In this document: positions 36,607 to 48,037 of the stretch, one piece after another | Layout of the letters: each line of letters opens with the position of its first letter | How positions within the stretch are numbered: the first letter of the stretch is position 1 | Assembly (NCBI GenBank): GCA_023374025.1 | Contig: SIJG01000071.1 | Location: 124,001-188,000 of the forward strand | Length of the DNA stretch: 64,000 nt | Source: Heterodera schachtii | Lineage: Eukaryota; Nematoda; Chromadorea; Rhabditida; Heteroderidae | Reading direction: 5' to 3' | The notes under the pieces: model-generated | Databases searched by the model: none | What the model was told of the DNA's origin: nothing | The model's input: only the letters and a program-made list of their open reading frames with translations | Made by a program: the position numbers and the translations under genes

Positions 36607-38727
36607 AATATAAATGTCATTAAAATTGCCAACTTAATACAATATATGAAAATTTTCTTAATAAAACGATCATTTAATTAATAATTTAAAAATCAAATTA
36701 AAGAAGACCAAGGAAATAAAAAAAATATAAATAAAATTTAGTAATTAATCAGTTATTAACTTGCCGAGAGGAAATGTTCCATTTAGGAACGATGAAATAT
36801 TTTTATATATGCAAAAAAATTAAAATAATAATTAGTAAAGGAATATTAATAAATATTTAATAATTAAGGATAGAAAAAAATGAAAATTGTTTTACTAATT
36901 AATAAGCAAAACTAAATTTACAATAATGGTTTTTCACTTATACTGAAAATTTAAATTAATAAAGTCTATTAAAATAAACACAATTAAATATTTAAAAATA
37001 ACAAATATATCTGATAATTAAAAATATACGAATTTGAAAATATTAGTAATTAACAAAGAAAAAATCATTTAAAAAAGCCCATAAGCAAAAAGAATTTCAC
37101 GTCATAAATTAAACAAAAACAATGACTTTCATCCAAATATAAATCAATTTTATCGACCTCTAATCATCATAAAAAGAGAATGAAAAATACACATGGTTTC
37201 TATTTAAAAAAATTGCATATGAATAATGAAAATAACTACATAAATAGAAAATAATTAAATATAAAAATTGATGTATTTATGTATGTATTTTCTTTTAGAA
37301 TTATAACTTCGCAATTCAAATATTTAATTAACATTTTAAACGCTGATTACGATAAATATTCTTTTAGTCTAATGAGTATGTTTGTTGACCCTGTATTTCA
37401 CGACCAATTAGCACAAAGTCTGAATAATTCGTGATATTGAAAATAATTTTTATTTAAAACCTAAATTATTGTTTCAAATTTAATTACTAAAATATGAAAC
37501 AAAAAAATTAAGTTCATTAAAGATAGTATTATTTTAAAACAAAACATATAAACAAAAAATACAATTTAAAAATTGATAAATAAAGTGACAATAAATAAAT
37601 AATTTAATTAAATTAAAATCTGAATTATTAGTAATGAGAACAATACAAAATGGAAGCACTCAAAAATATATTATTAATTTGTACAATACAAAAACATGAA
37701 AAAATAATAAAACAATAAATAAATGAATAAAAAAAATGGTAAAAAGTTTTACAAAAAAATACATAAATTTAAAAAAAATTAAAAGTAAAATTTTTGTTGC
37801 TGAATATTATATCCTATCTTATGTCGTTCCATTTGAAAATCAAAATAGAAATTAGGGAATGGAAGTATTTGTATTTATTAATTAAATATTAAACTAATAT
37901 TAAACAAAATCATTAATAGGAAAAATGCACGGCCATAATTCTATTGAAATTTAACAGGCAAAAAAACCCAAAAAATAAATAAATATACATAAAAGAATAG
38001 AAGAAAATGATGACATCATTTTTTAAGAGATTTTAATTAAAAATATTAACTTTGCATAAATTTCAAAATAATGAGATAATTAAATAAACACTGATGATTA
38101 TCACGCACGCATAATATATTATATAATTTTTTTTAAATAAATATACTAAAAGTTCTATCCTATTATTTGTTAATTTGAGTATTAATAAATTTAATAAAAT
38201 AACCCTATAAATATCTAATATCTAAATCAATACAAAAAAGATATATCAGTCAGAGATTTATTAGTTTAAATAATCACATTTTAAATATTCAAAAAATACT
38301 TTTATCAAAATGCATATTTAAATAGCAATTTTCCTGAAGGCAATTAAAATATATTTTTTTAATTTGCACCACTGTAAATGTACTTTTTAGTACCTTGTGG
38401 TTGCTCGATAAATAAATAAATATAAATTATTTTTTGTAATTAAAAAACAGTCATAGATGAAAAAATAAAGGGTAAAATTAATACAATTAAAATTAAGCAA
38501 CAAATCCAAATCCTCCTTCTCCAGATCATCTTCAACTTCATCTTCTGATCAATTTGTACGATAAAGAACTAAAAATGATAAACATTACAATAGTTTTCCT
38601 TTTTATAGAACACATAAATTAGTTTTGTTATTAATTTTGCTAAAAAAGCTGATAAAATAATTTAATCTAAAAACTTTATTTAATATTATTATATATGTGA
38701 AATAAAACATTAAACAATCTATAAAAT
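36607..38727. other. A/T-rich non-coding DNA
   Basis: No gene seen. A purine-rich minus-strand island at about 38515-38571 is preceded on that strand by TTTTTAG. It resembles the acidic-codon islands at 52920-52970 and 62577-62629. Confidence 0.5.
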
Positions 38728-39158
38728 TGCAAGTGCAAAATAAAATAAATTCCATAATGATTATATCGAATAAATATAATTTATAATTAACTGATAAAAA
38801 GCAATTTTAATTTGACTCGCAATTGCTGTGTGAATTCTTTTAATAAAAAATACAATAATATTTACTTTTCAATGAAAAATAGAATATTTTTATTTATATA
38901 AATGGCAACCACAAGAAACCAGCTCTGGCCTACTCTACACAACAAGAAAAAAGTAAATTTATAACATAAAACTGATGAAATTAAGCTTTCTTTAACTTTA
39001 TTTTAATATTGGAACTACTATGAAAAAATTCCTGCTAATTTGTAAGCTAACTTTTGATGCTGATCAAAAAATAACGAAAACTAAACTTAAACTACTTAAA
39101 AAATTGCAAATAATTTATTTGTACAAATACAAATAACACACCAAATTCAGTATCTTAT
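38728..39158 (+). repeat. 431-bp dispersed repeat, copy 2
   Basis: Second copy of 1246-1676, in the same orientation 37 kb away. About eight substitutions were counted by eye, none in the enclosed 63-bp micro-ORF. Confidence 0.88.
38902..38964 (+). other. Micro-ORF island, family F2, identical to 1420-1482
   Basis: The same 20-codon ORF as at 1420-1482. Given the high identity of the whole repeat, its conservation is not by itself evidence of selection. Confidence 0.3.
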
Positions 39159-41510
39159 AAAAATTTAATTTCTAAGAAATAATAATTTTTTTTTCAAAAG
39201 AAATTTATAAAAAAATAAAATCACAGAATAAAGTTTAAAAAATTACAGCTCAAATTTTAAAGTATCGATTAATAAATTGATCAAATTCTCATTGGTGTGT
39301 ATTAAGTTAAACGTTTTGGTGCTTTTTCTGACTTTTGGTGCCTTTTTTCATACTTTTGGCTAATAAAAAAAAGTTAATGTAAATTTTCGTTTTAGGCCAA
39401 ATTTTTGATATAATGCCAGATAATAAATTTGAAATAATATACTCGTTTACTTGTTAAATGGCCTTATATAATATAATTTTTTTTTACAATTCACACCCAA
39501 TGGAAGAAAAAATAGGAAAAGTAAATAATTTTATAAATAATAGTAATTAACTTATGTTAAAAATTGAAATTTATTTTGAAAAAATCATTAATTATTCAAT
39601 ATAAATAATTTAATAAAATTGAATTAATTTTGGATAGTTTATAACTTTTTATAATTAATAGTAATTATTCAATAAAATATCTCATAAAAATATCAAATTT
39701 GTTAATCAAATTAACATAAAATTAATATTTATATATTTTTAAAAAAGCAAAATATAAAATTTTCAATAAACAATAAATTTTTAAAAATTTACGTTGAAAA
39801 TGGCAAATATTAGAAGATTAAACAGAAAAATTCAATAAAATATTGCCAATTTATTAGCTATTGGGACACTATAAAAAGAATTTACTAGAAATTATTGAAA
39901 ACATTTAAAAACACTAAATTATAATATTATAATATTAAAAATTTTAAAATGAAATAAAAAAAATCGAAGAAAAGAAAGAAGCAACGATAAAAAACATTAA
40001 TGAAATAAAGGGGCAGCAACACCACCATATCGTTGTCAACACAAGAGACATATTTAATAAATTTTTAAAAAGTGAGAAATAATCAATTTGCTAACAATTT
40101 GAAAAAATAAAATTAAAAGCATGAAAAAGATTTATTTCAAAATTATACATTGTATTAATAAATCAATCTAAAAAGTGATGAGATATATTTAATATAAAAA
40201 AAATTAGGAAAGACAAAGATGGAAAATAAAAATTAATAACAATCTTATTAAAAGCATAATAAATCTAAATCACTGTTTTAACTTATTATTGTAATTAAAA
40301 TTTTATTTCTATTGTACCTTTACAAATGTATTTTTTATCAAATAATTTAGTCATTTTTTTAATATTCAAATTAAATTTTTAAATTTAACCATTTTGGTAT
40401 TAAATTATTCTTTTTATTTTACATTTCATTTTTAGTTAATTTTAGTAAGCAAATATTTTCTGTTAGTTTTGAATATTTTGTTATTTTAAAACCTTTAAAA
40501 AGGGACTGTTATAATTTTTATTTTCGGTTTTTGATAATTAAAAAGTATTGGCTTATTATTTATCAGGCATTTCCTGGCTTTAATCAATAGATTAAATAAA
40601 AAAAATTAAATTACAATTAATGAATAAATTGTCAATATATAGAAGTTAGCAAATTAAGACAATTAAATAGAAATGATAAAAGTGAAATGAAGAACAAAAG
40701 ATAATAATATAAATAAATAAGTGAAAATGAGAGGCCCACGAAAAACTTAAACCATAGCACGGGTACGGTCCAAGTTATTGTTGAAACAATTCATTAAAAA
40801 GAAGCAAAGAAAACAATTAAATGAAAAATTTAAAAAAGCTTAGAAATTATGCAAATTAATAAATTTTATTCATTAAGTTAATTCTGAGTTACATTTTTTG
40901 TTTGAAAAAAGGTATAACATTGCTGATAACCACACATTTTGTAAAGTTTTGTAAAATTTTATCAAATTGTATAAAGATTTAACTTGACCAAAAAGCACAT
41001 AAAAATATTCAAAAATATTCTCTTAAATTCATTTAAATATTGTATGAATATATAGAATGATTGAAAAAATGTTTAAATAAAAATTAGACTAAAAAAATTG
41101 TAATAAAAAACCTTGTTATTTTATAATTTTCAGTTTTAGGACATAGTGGACAATAAAATTAATTTAGAATATATTAATTGAAAAAAAAACTAATTAAAAT
41201 TAATCCTTTAAAATTATAATAACAAAATGTATTTAAAAGTTTAAAAATCTCTATATTTTCTTCAATATTTTTCTCGGGAAATTTATATAATTAAATTTCA
41301 TTTGATATATTTTATTAAATTAAAAATAAGCAATAACCATGCTTTTGAAAAACACTGTTACCGTTATCTCATAAAGTAATAGTTTCTACTGTATATACCA
41401 TAATAGATAAAATTTTCAAAATTAAATTTATAATAAGAAAACAAAAATTCTTTCATTTTAATGTTATAAAAAGAGGCAACAGCGTAACGCAAAAAAGCAG
41501 TTTTAAATAG
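39159..41510. other. A/T-rich non-coding DNA
   Basis: No gene. A small TTTTGGTGC-type word run at about 39318-39360, a GC patch at 40008-40050 without an ATG frame, and a GC patch at 40728-40775 with only a 7-codon ORF (MRGPRKT). Confidence 0.5.
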
Positions 41511-41640
41511 AGATCGCACCGATCGGTTTTTTCTGATTTTTTTCCGGTTTTCGGTTTCGGTTTTTTAACCGAAACCGACCGACCGAATTATCAAAGAACC
41601 GAAACAACCGACGACTTTTTTTAATGCGATTTTTGGCACA
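41511..41640 (+). repeat. Degenerate word array (CGGTTTT / CCGAAA)
   Basis: Opens AGAGATCGCACCGATCGG, then imperfect CGGTTTT and CCGAAACCGACCGACCGA words. A second stretch with the same words lies at 41955-42024, and its likely continuation (CCGCCGACCGACC) at 42398-42410, on the far side of the element inserted at 42026-42391. Confidence 0.65.
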
Positions 41641-41675
41641 TTTTTTAAAGAAAAAACATGAGTTTTGGGGAGCCG

Positions 41676-41704
41676 GCGGTGCCGATAGGCGCCGCCGGGA
41701 AAAT
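41676..41704. repeat. GC-rich hairpin CCGGCGG, copy 1
   Basis: CCGGCGGTGCC-GATA-GGCGCCGCCGG: an 11-bp stem with one G.T pair and a 4-base loop. The same hairpin occurs inverted at 60721-60748 and 60907-60934. Its GC content contrasts with the surrounding A/T DNA. Confidence 0.8.
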
Positions 41705-41757
41705 TTTTGAAATTTTTAATGAATTTTGTTACAACATATCGCCCTTTTTATACTTTT

Positions 41758-41880
41758 CTCGGAGACCTCCAGATTTAGGACAATCTGAAAATTCAGGACA
41801 TTTTTGATTTTTCAGATATGTTACCCTCAAATTCAGGACAAATCTGAAAATCAGGACACTTTGTAGCCCTGCAGAAGAGG
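41758..41880 (-). repeat. Degenerate word array (ATTCAGGACAAATCTGAAAA)
   Basis: Three imperfect copies of a word containing CAGGACA and AATCTGAAAAT. On the minus strand it opens CAGGGCTACAAAGTG, again an AGGG-type opening. Confidence 0.5.
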
Positions 41881-42025
41881 CAGAAAATTCCTTTAAATCT
41901 CCCAACTGTTAATAAAAATGGTTTATTGCTTTTTTGGCAAAAAAATAAACAAAATCAAAAAACCGAAAATTTTTCTTCGGTTTTTTTTTCGGTTTTTAAC
42001 CGAAAACGACCGACCGACGGTCTAC

Positions 42026-42391
42026 CTCAGTTGGGCCCCGGCACGTTTGGGCCCCAGCATGTTTTTGAACTATAACTTTTTTCTTTGCCAACCAAATCTA
42101 ACAACCTTGGTATCATTCGAGAGCCCTTCAGATGCTCTATTAGCCTGCAAGATTCCAAAAAAATATGTCAATTTTGAACAAATTTATGGTCAAAAAGGTT
42201 GGAAAATTTGGTTTTTTGAATGCTTCTGACCATAACATTTTTGAACCTTAACGAAATTTTTCGAAATTTAGTAGGCTATAGAGGACACTTAGGCTTTTCG
42301 AATAATACCAAGAATGTTGGATTTGGCAGACAAAGAAAAAAGTTATAGCCAAAAACCCGCTGGGGCCCAAACGTGCCGGGGCCCAATTGAG
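42026..42391. mobile_element. 366-bp TIR element nested in a word array (element F)
   Basis: The ends are inverse for about 33 bp (GGGCCCCGGCACGTTTGGGC), and similarity continues for some 95 bp into both arms. No gene. It sits inside the CCGACCGACC word array. The 8-mers outside the ends (CGGTCTAC and CGGTTCCG) may be a diverged target duplication. The ORFs at 41918-42229 and 42314-42538 cross its borders and are artefacts. Confidence 0.75.
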
Positions 42392-42422
42392 CGGTTCCGC
42401 CGACCGACCAAAAATTTAAGAA

Positions 42423-42990
42423 AATATAAATTCGTATCTTGGCTCAATTCCAACCAAATTAATATTTCATGGTATCATTCAATAGCTTTATGTGTTTTCT
42501 ATGAGAATATTAATTTTCAAATTTTTTTAATAGTATAAAAATCTTAAGTTATTAAATTCCAAAAAATATTAAGTTGAAATTTTTGTCCATAACTTTTTAA
42601 AACTCAAATGAAATTTTTTGAAAATTTTAAAGAATAATAGAGAATTCTTAGGGCTACCGAATGCTATTAGTTAAGTTTGGCATAATTGCATTTTAATGAC
42701 TTGAAAATTTTTATATGTTCGTATGACCATCGCAAAAAGCATAGTTTAACTAACATATCATTCGGTAGTCCTAAGAATTCTCTATTTATCTTTAAAATTT
42801 CATTGAATTTCAAAAAAGTTCTGTACAAAAATTTCGACTTATGATTTTGTGGAATTTAATAATGTTAACTTTTTTTATACTATTTTAAAAAATTTAAAAT
42901 TAATATTCTGATAGATAAAACATAGAGCTATTGAATGTTACCATCAAATATTAATTTGGTTTAATTTGAGTTAAGTTATAAATTTATATG
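42423..42990. mobile_element. 568-bp foldback element (element G)
   Basis: Left arm 42423-42672 and right arm about 42748-42990 are inverse over most of their length (CCAAATTAATATTT, AGAGAATTCTTAGG, CTACCGAATG). A loop of about 75 bp separates them. No coding capacity. A decayed relative lies at 31140-31625. Confidence 0.8.
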
Positions 42991-43197
42991 TTTTACATTT
43001 TTTCTTGCAACTTGTCGGTTTTTAAAAAACTCCCTAGCACCGCTGACACTCCCCTCTCCCCCCAAGACTCCTTCGCAAAAATTCCTTTGACTCAACCCCC
43101 TTTTTATGAATTTTAAAATTTTAAAAAATCATTTGTAAATTAACTTCATTAAGATTTCTCGACTCGTGAAATTTCTCGGGTATTTTAGGGTCTTAAT

Positions 43198-43263
43198 TCG
43201 CGTTCATTTCTCATGCTCGGTTCTCGATTCTCGGTAAAAATCACTTCTTGCACATCCCTACTA
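43198..43263 (-). repeat. Degenerate word array (CGAGAAC)
   Basis: The minus strand opens AGTAGGGATGTGC and continues with CGAGAATCGAGAACCGAGC-type words. The opening closely matches AGTAGAGTTGAGC of the 32556 array although the words differ. Confidence 0.55.
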
Positions 43264-43359
43264 AGGGCCAGTGGGATATTGATCACTTCTTACGGGCATG
43301 GATAAAGTTCTGCATATAAATCACTCAAATCGCGAGATCATCCTTTTCATTTCTAATCT

Positions 43360-43512
43360 TTTGTTAATTGCTTGGTGTTAAAAGTAAAGAAATCTTTCAA
43401 GGTTTTTCTTGCCTTACATGCTTAAATCGGTTAATTTTAGTTAGAACAGAAGGAAAGAAAACCTTGAGAGATTTCATTGCGTAATTGATCAGTTTCTTTC
43501 ATTAGTTTACTT
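43360..43512. repeat. Imperfect foldback
   Basis: AAATCTTTCAAGGTTTTTCT (near 43390) is inverse to AGAAAACCTTGAGAGATTT (near 43465) with few mismatches, and weaker similarity continues outward. No gene. Confidence 0.5.
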
Positions 43513-43555
43513 AAAAAATTGAGTATTCACTTTTTTTTTTGTAATTTTGCGTGTC

Positions 43556-43655
43556 CTCACAGGTGGGCAATCCTTATATGTCGCGCCTAAAAAGGCACTT
43601 TCAAGGGATGGGTTGCCGTGCCATATAGACTCTAAACAGGGCCTGGCCCTGTTCG
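43556..43655 (+). other. Structured GC-rich segment, possible ncRNA
   Basis: About 100 bp of moderate GC content with three possible hairpins: GGCAATCC with GGGTTGCC, GCGCCT-AAAA-AGGCAC, and AACAGGGC-CTG-GCCCTGTT. No match to a known RNA family comes to mind. It may equally be part of a repeat. Confidence 0.25.
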
Positions 43656-43819
43656 AACTGTATTAAATAAGAAAAAATAATAGACAGTAGACACAAATTA
43701 TTAGTTCAAATGTAAAATTTAAATTTATGAATAAACTGGTTAAATCTAAATTTAACGAATTATGACCTAACTAAATAGAATTAATTGATAAGTGAAAGAA
43801 AAATAAAACAATAATATAA

Positions 43820-43909
43820 ATGAAAATAAAGTCGTCATCAGAGAAAAAGCATCCAGATTTTGTCATGAGAGAAGTCAGCGAAAGACTTTATTTAAAAAAT
43901 AAGCGGTGA
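43820..43909 (+). other. Micro-ORF island (29 codons)
   Basis: ATG-to-TGA ORF beginning MKIKSSSEKKHPDFVMREVS and ending LKNKR. It uses a more balanced amino-acid set than random A/T frames. No paralogue in the window and no recognised domain. Confidence 0.28.
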
Positions 43910-44309
43910 AAAGTTTAACGTTAAATAAATTAAAAAAGGCTTAAATAAGCATAAAATTAATTTTAAAAAAATAAAAAAGAATACTTATTAGATTAAAACA
44001 ATTAATTGTTAGTATATCAAAAGAATTATAAATTTCTTTATTGGGGCACATTTCGATGGAAAAAATTTTATTAAAAATATTCATATTTAAATATTATTTA
44101 ATATAAATAATGTTAGTATTAATAAATATATTTCGAAATAATTCTCAGTTCTGATATATGCCATTAATTAGAAACGGAAAAGTGCAAATATTAACAAATA
44201 AACAAAATTCCCAAATGAAAACATAAAATTAAAAAAAGCAAATTTTAAGTAAAAGTTAAAATCGACGTAAATCATTTTAATATTTGTTTAAATATTTAAT
44301 TCTTTATTT

Positions 44310-44381
44310 TTAACCAAAAAACAAAAATAAAATAAATTGCCTAGGCAAACCACTTGATGAAAAACTCGTACATGGCGTCAT
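44310..44381 (-). other. Micro-ORF island, family Q copy 2
   Basis: Minus-strand ORF MTPCTSFSSSGLPRQ then hydrophobic residues to TAA, starting at the same flank position as 31863. The flanks (TTGCCTA left, AAATTGAGAGAAAATAAAA right) match 31.8 kb, while the island differs. Confidence 0.28.
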
Positions 44382-45285
44382 GGATAAAAAATTGAGAGAA
44401 AATAAAAATAAAACCTAATGAGTAATAATTTAATAAATTAAAACAAATTATTTTTATAAATCATTTTGATTTGCATAAATTATTAATCTTAAATATAGAG
44501 AATATTTCTAGACTTAAGAAATAATAATCAGAGCTGGTCCATAAACATAAAATTGAATGAAAATTATTTTCGAAACGAATTCTTTCAGAAGATTTTTAAA
44601 ATCCGACCAAAAACATAAAATGCGAATTTTAAATACAAAAATTAGTCGAATAAAAATTAATTATAATATTAATTAAAAACAAACATATTATTAAATTAGT
44701 TGAAAACCAAACAAATTATAGTAGACTTTTATCTCAAATTTAAATTTAATAATAAAAAACACATTAAACAAAACCATCATTAATTGGAAAAACACATGGC
44801 CATAATTATCTTTATAAAAAAAACCAAAAAATAAATAAAAATACATAAAAAATAGAAAAAATGATTGACATCACTTTTTCAGATTTATTTAAAAGAATTC
44901 ACTTTTTCATAAACTCCAAAGTAATGAGATAATAAAATAAAAAATGATTATCATGCATATAAATCCAAAATTAAATGCCTATTAAAAATAACAAGGAAAA
45001 ATAAAAAAAAACATGGTTAAGTAGTTTAATAAAATTCTCTGCTAATTAACTTAGAATATTGAAAAATAATTATAATTATTCCAAAAACCAAAAAAAAAAT
45101 ATGATATATTATAATTTTTAAAAATAAATATATACAAAAATGAGAAGGTTTTTTTATTTGAGTATTAAAAATTTAATAAAATAATTCTATAAATATTTAA
45201 ATCAATTCAAAGACCGACAAAATGCACAAATAATTAAGAGAATATAAAATGCATTGTATATTATAGCAATTAATGGATAATTTTG

Positions 45286-45427
45286 GGTACTTTCCTGTTT
45301 TGTGACCACAGAATTGATTTTTTTAATTTTTGTTGTTGCGCTTACGAAGTTAAGAGCCATTTATATTTGAAACGAGGGTGAGATTCAAAAAAAAAATAAT
45401 TCTGTGGTAATCGAACAGGAAAGTACC
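45286..45427. mobile_element. 142-bp MITE with 8-bp target duplication (element H)
   Basis: Ends GGTACTTTCCTGTT on both strands, with inverse similarity for about 33 bp (to CCACAGAATT). Exact flanking duplication TAATTTTG at 45278-45285 and 45428-45435. No coding capacity. The minus-strand ORF 45342-45596 runs out of it and is an artefact. The GG start and 8-bp duplication are like those of the Merlin element. Confidence 0.93.
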
Positions 45428-45780
45428 TAATTTTGCTGTTTAACAAGCTTACAGAATACGAGACAAAACTAATTAATGTTTTTAAACACCACACAGAAAA
45501 CCAATAAGAAATAAAATTATGAAAAAAAAAGAATGAAATTAAAAAAATTAAAAAATCGACAACATGCAGAAATAAAAGAATTCTAAAAATGACCAAATTT
45601 GCTAAATGTTAAGAAAATATAAATTCGAATATTTTTCTATAAAAACTCATTAAAAAATAATAAAAATAACATTTATAAATTTATCATTAATTAATTATGA
45701 TATGGCTTTAATGAAAGGAGGATAAAAGAAAGAGGAAAAGAAAAGAGAAATAAATTGAAAAACCATTTATAAGTAAAAGA

Positions 45781-45825
45781 CTAATCATGCTTTGACGACA
45801 AAAAACAATGGATACAAATAGGCAT
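45781..45825 (-). other. Micro-ORF island, family F6 (14 codons)
   Basis: Minus-strand MPICIHCFLSSKHD followed by TAG. The start context (TTTTTAACTC-ATG) and the flank on that side (AGAATAGATAGAAAAT) match the 30941-30958 island. Confidence 0.27.
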
Positions 45826-46603
45826 GAGTTAAAAATAAAATTATAAAATTTAGTTAAACTAATAATACGAAAAAATTAAGAATAGATAGAAAATAAAAAA
45901 AATCAAATAAAAAACAAAATTAATTATTAATATTTTTAAATGAAATTCGAAAAAAAAAAACAAAGTGAACCACATTAATTCTAAGGCATTTTTAAAGCTT
46001 CAAAAAATAATTTTAATATAAATGTATTTAAAAATAAGGTTTATCACCCATTTTTTTAAATATAACTAAAAAATAATTAATTAAGTTCTAAATAAATTGT
46101 ATTTTTAATTTGAGTATTAATAAATTTAATAAAGTTAGTCTTTAAATATTTAAATCAATTTAAGATGTTGGAACGTTAAAGATATATCAGTCAGAGATTT
46201 CTTATATATTACATAAAGCAAAAATAATTAAGAGAATATAAAAATGCAATTGTATAATACAGACAATATTGAAACTCATTCATGAAATGAATTACGAAAA
46301 TAAAAAAATGCTTAATCAATCACAGAATGTCTTCTCAAAAAAAATTATAATGAATAATAAATTACAGCAATTAATTATAAAACATTTTACGAATTTATTA
46401 AAAATATTGAGGCAATAAACAAAATTATAAAATTTAAAAAAACATAAAAAATCCTCATAAGAAAATGCAACTATTAACTCCAAATTAATTTATTATTTTA
46501 TATAATTATATACATAATATATTATTAATTAATGCTAACAATTTAAAAAGAAAAAAAATACGAAAATGAAAATGATATTTAATAAATAACATTTTCTTAA
46601 AAA

Positions 46604-46663
46604 ATGTTGCTTCTGGAAATACACCGCCACTTGCAGGCGTCAATCTCAAGTAGAAATAGCTAA
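46604..46663 (+). other. Micro-ORF island, family F4 (19 codons)
   Basis: ORF MLLLEIHRHLQASISSRNS followed by TAA. The flanks match 15398 (ACATTTTCTTAAA) and 49597 (AATCTAAAAA.., GATGATATATTTA). It shares the in-frame Gln-Ala-Ser-Ile with 49597. Confidence 0.32.
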
Positions 46664-48037
46664 TAGTTTTGATTAATAAATCTAAAAAGTGTAATGATAT
46701 ATTTAGTATTAAAAAAATAAGAAAGACAAATGAAAAATTTTGAGTAATTTAAATATTTATAAAATAACAAATAAAATTTAAAACTAACATTTTTTAAATA
46801 CGGTAGCATAATAGCCAAAAAAGAGCATTGGCGTCTTCAACAAACTGCTCGATTATTGAATCACAAACAAAAGTAAAATATTCTCTTGACTCTAAAGGTT
46901 GGCATAAAATTTCAAAAAGATAAGCCTAAAAAGTATGAAATTGTTTTTTTAAATTTTGTTAATAATAAATATTAAATAAAAATTAAGAAAAATCATAGTT
47001 TTTTAAATGTGACGAATTTTTAAATTTTTCTTTTAATTGAGACCAATTAAGGCAATTGGATGGCAATAACAAATAGGTAGCTTAGAAGTAATGGAAAAAT
47101 GAAATTATACTTTAAAATATATAATATTTGTGTAAAACGATCAAAGAATACAAAAGTGAGTAATAAATTTATTAATACATTTAAAGTAATAAATGATCAA
47201 CAATAAATATTTTCAGTAAATAAATATAACAAATTCAAAAAATATTTTAAAATTAATTCTGCTGTTCTAAATTGTCAGTCATAAAGATTTAAAAAACCGA
47301 ATCCTCCAGTTAATTTATGTTCAATAAGGTGCTAAATGAGAATATTCTCAAATTCTTCTGGTTATTTTGAAAGAAATTTTCACAATTACATTTCACCTCA
47401 ATAAACAAACATTTCGGAATAAATTATTGAATGAATTTTTATGCGAAATATTCCACGATACAAAAAATATTTATCTAACTTTTCAAAGAAAATAAGGTCA
47501 AATGAAAATTAATAAAGAATAATAAAGTCCAAGAATCTTGAGATGAATATAATTAGTTTGTGTTGAGCAATAAAATTTTATTAAAAAATCATTTAAAAAT
47601 GTTCCAATGAATCTTCAGACAATGAGCCGCATTATTGTCATCGATTAAATTCTTATTTTAAAGATTAAAAATTGAAAATTAAAAACACTTTTTGGGTCCG
47701 GAAATCGCATTTTGAAGCTTAACCCTAAATTATCTTTTTTATTTCATAAATTTTTTGAGTTTCAAAGTGACCAATTCGTTTCTCCCCTTTAAAATCATAA
47801 TTTCTTTTACCTTTTTATATGTGATTTTCAAATGCAAATGTCACTTTTTTGAATAGAATTCAAAATAAATTATGAGGTGCAGCAAAAACCAACAAAAAAA
47901 AAGGAAAAGTAGTTAAAATTTGATAAGAAAAAAATGGAAAATCAAAACATATATAAAAAATTGTTGTCATAAAACTAATGAAACTGCTCAATTTAATAAA
48001 AATAAATAATTATGATAACTAAAAGATAGAAATAATT

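Larger units (their letters stand above)
43656..45277. other. A/T-rich DNA with islands
   Basis: No conventional gene. Island ORFs at 43820 and 44310 are listed separately. Confidence 0.5.
45436..48029. other. A/T-rich DNA with islands
   Basis: No conventional gene. Islands at 45781 (F6, minus strand) and 46604 (F4) are listed separately. A GC-richer patch at about 46798-46870 has no convincing frame. Confidence 0.5.

Noticed and set aside
41918..42538. Two plus-strand ORFs of 103 and 74 codons
   Set aside because: They cross the ends of element F and the CGGTTT word array; neither respects element borders.
45342..45596. 84-codon hydrophobic minus-strand ORF that could pass for a membrane protein
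   Set aside because: Its 3' part lies in the 142-bp MITE (45286-45427) and the rest is T-rich DNA, which encodes Phe, Leu and Ile by default.
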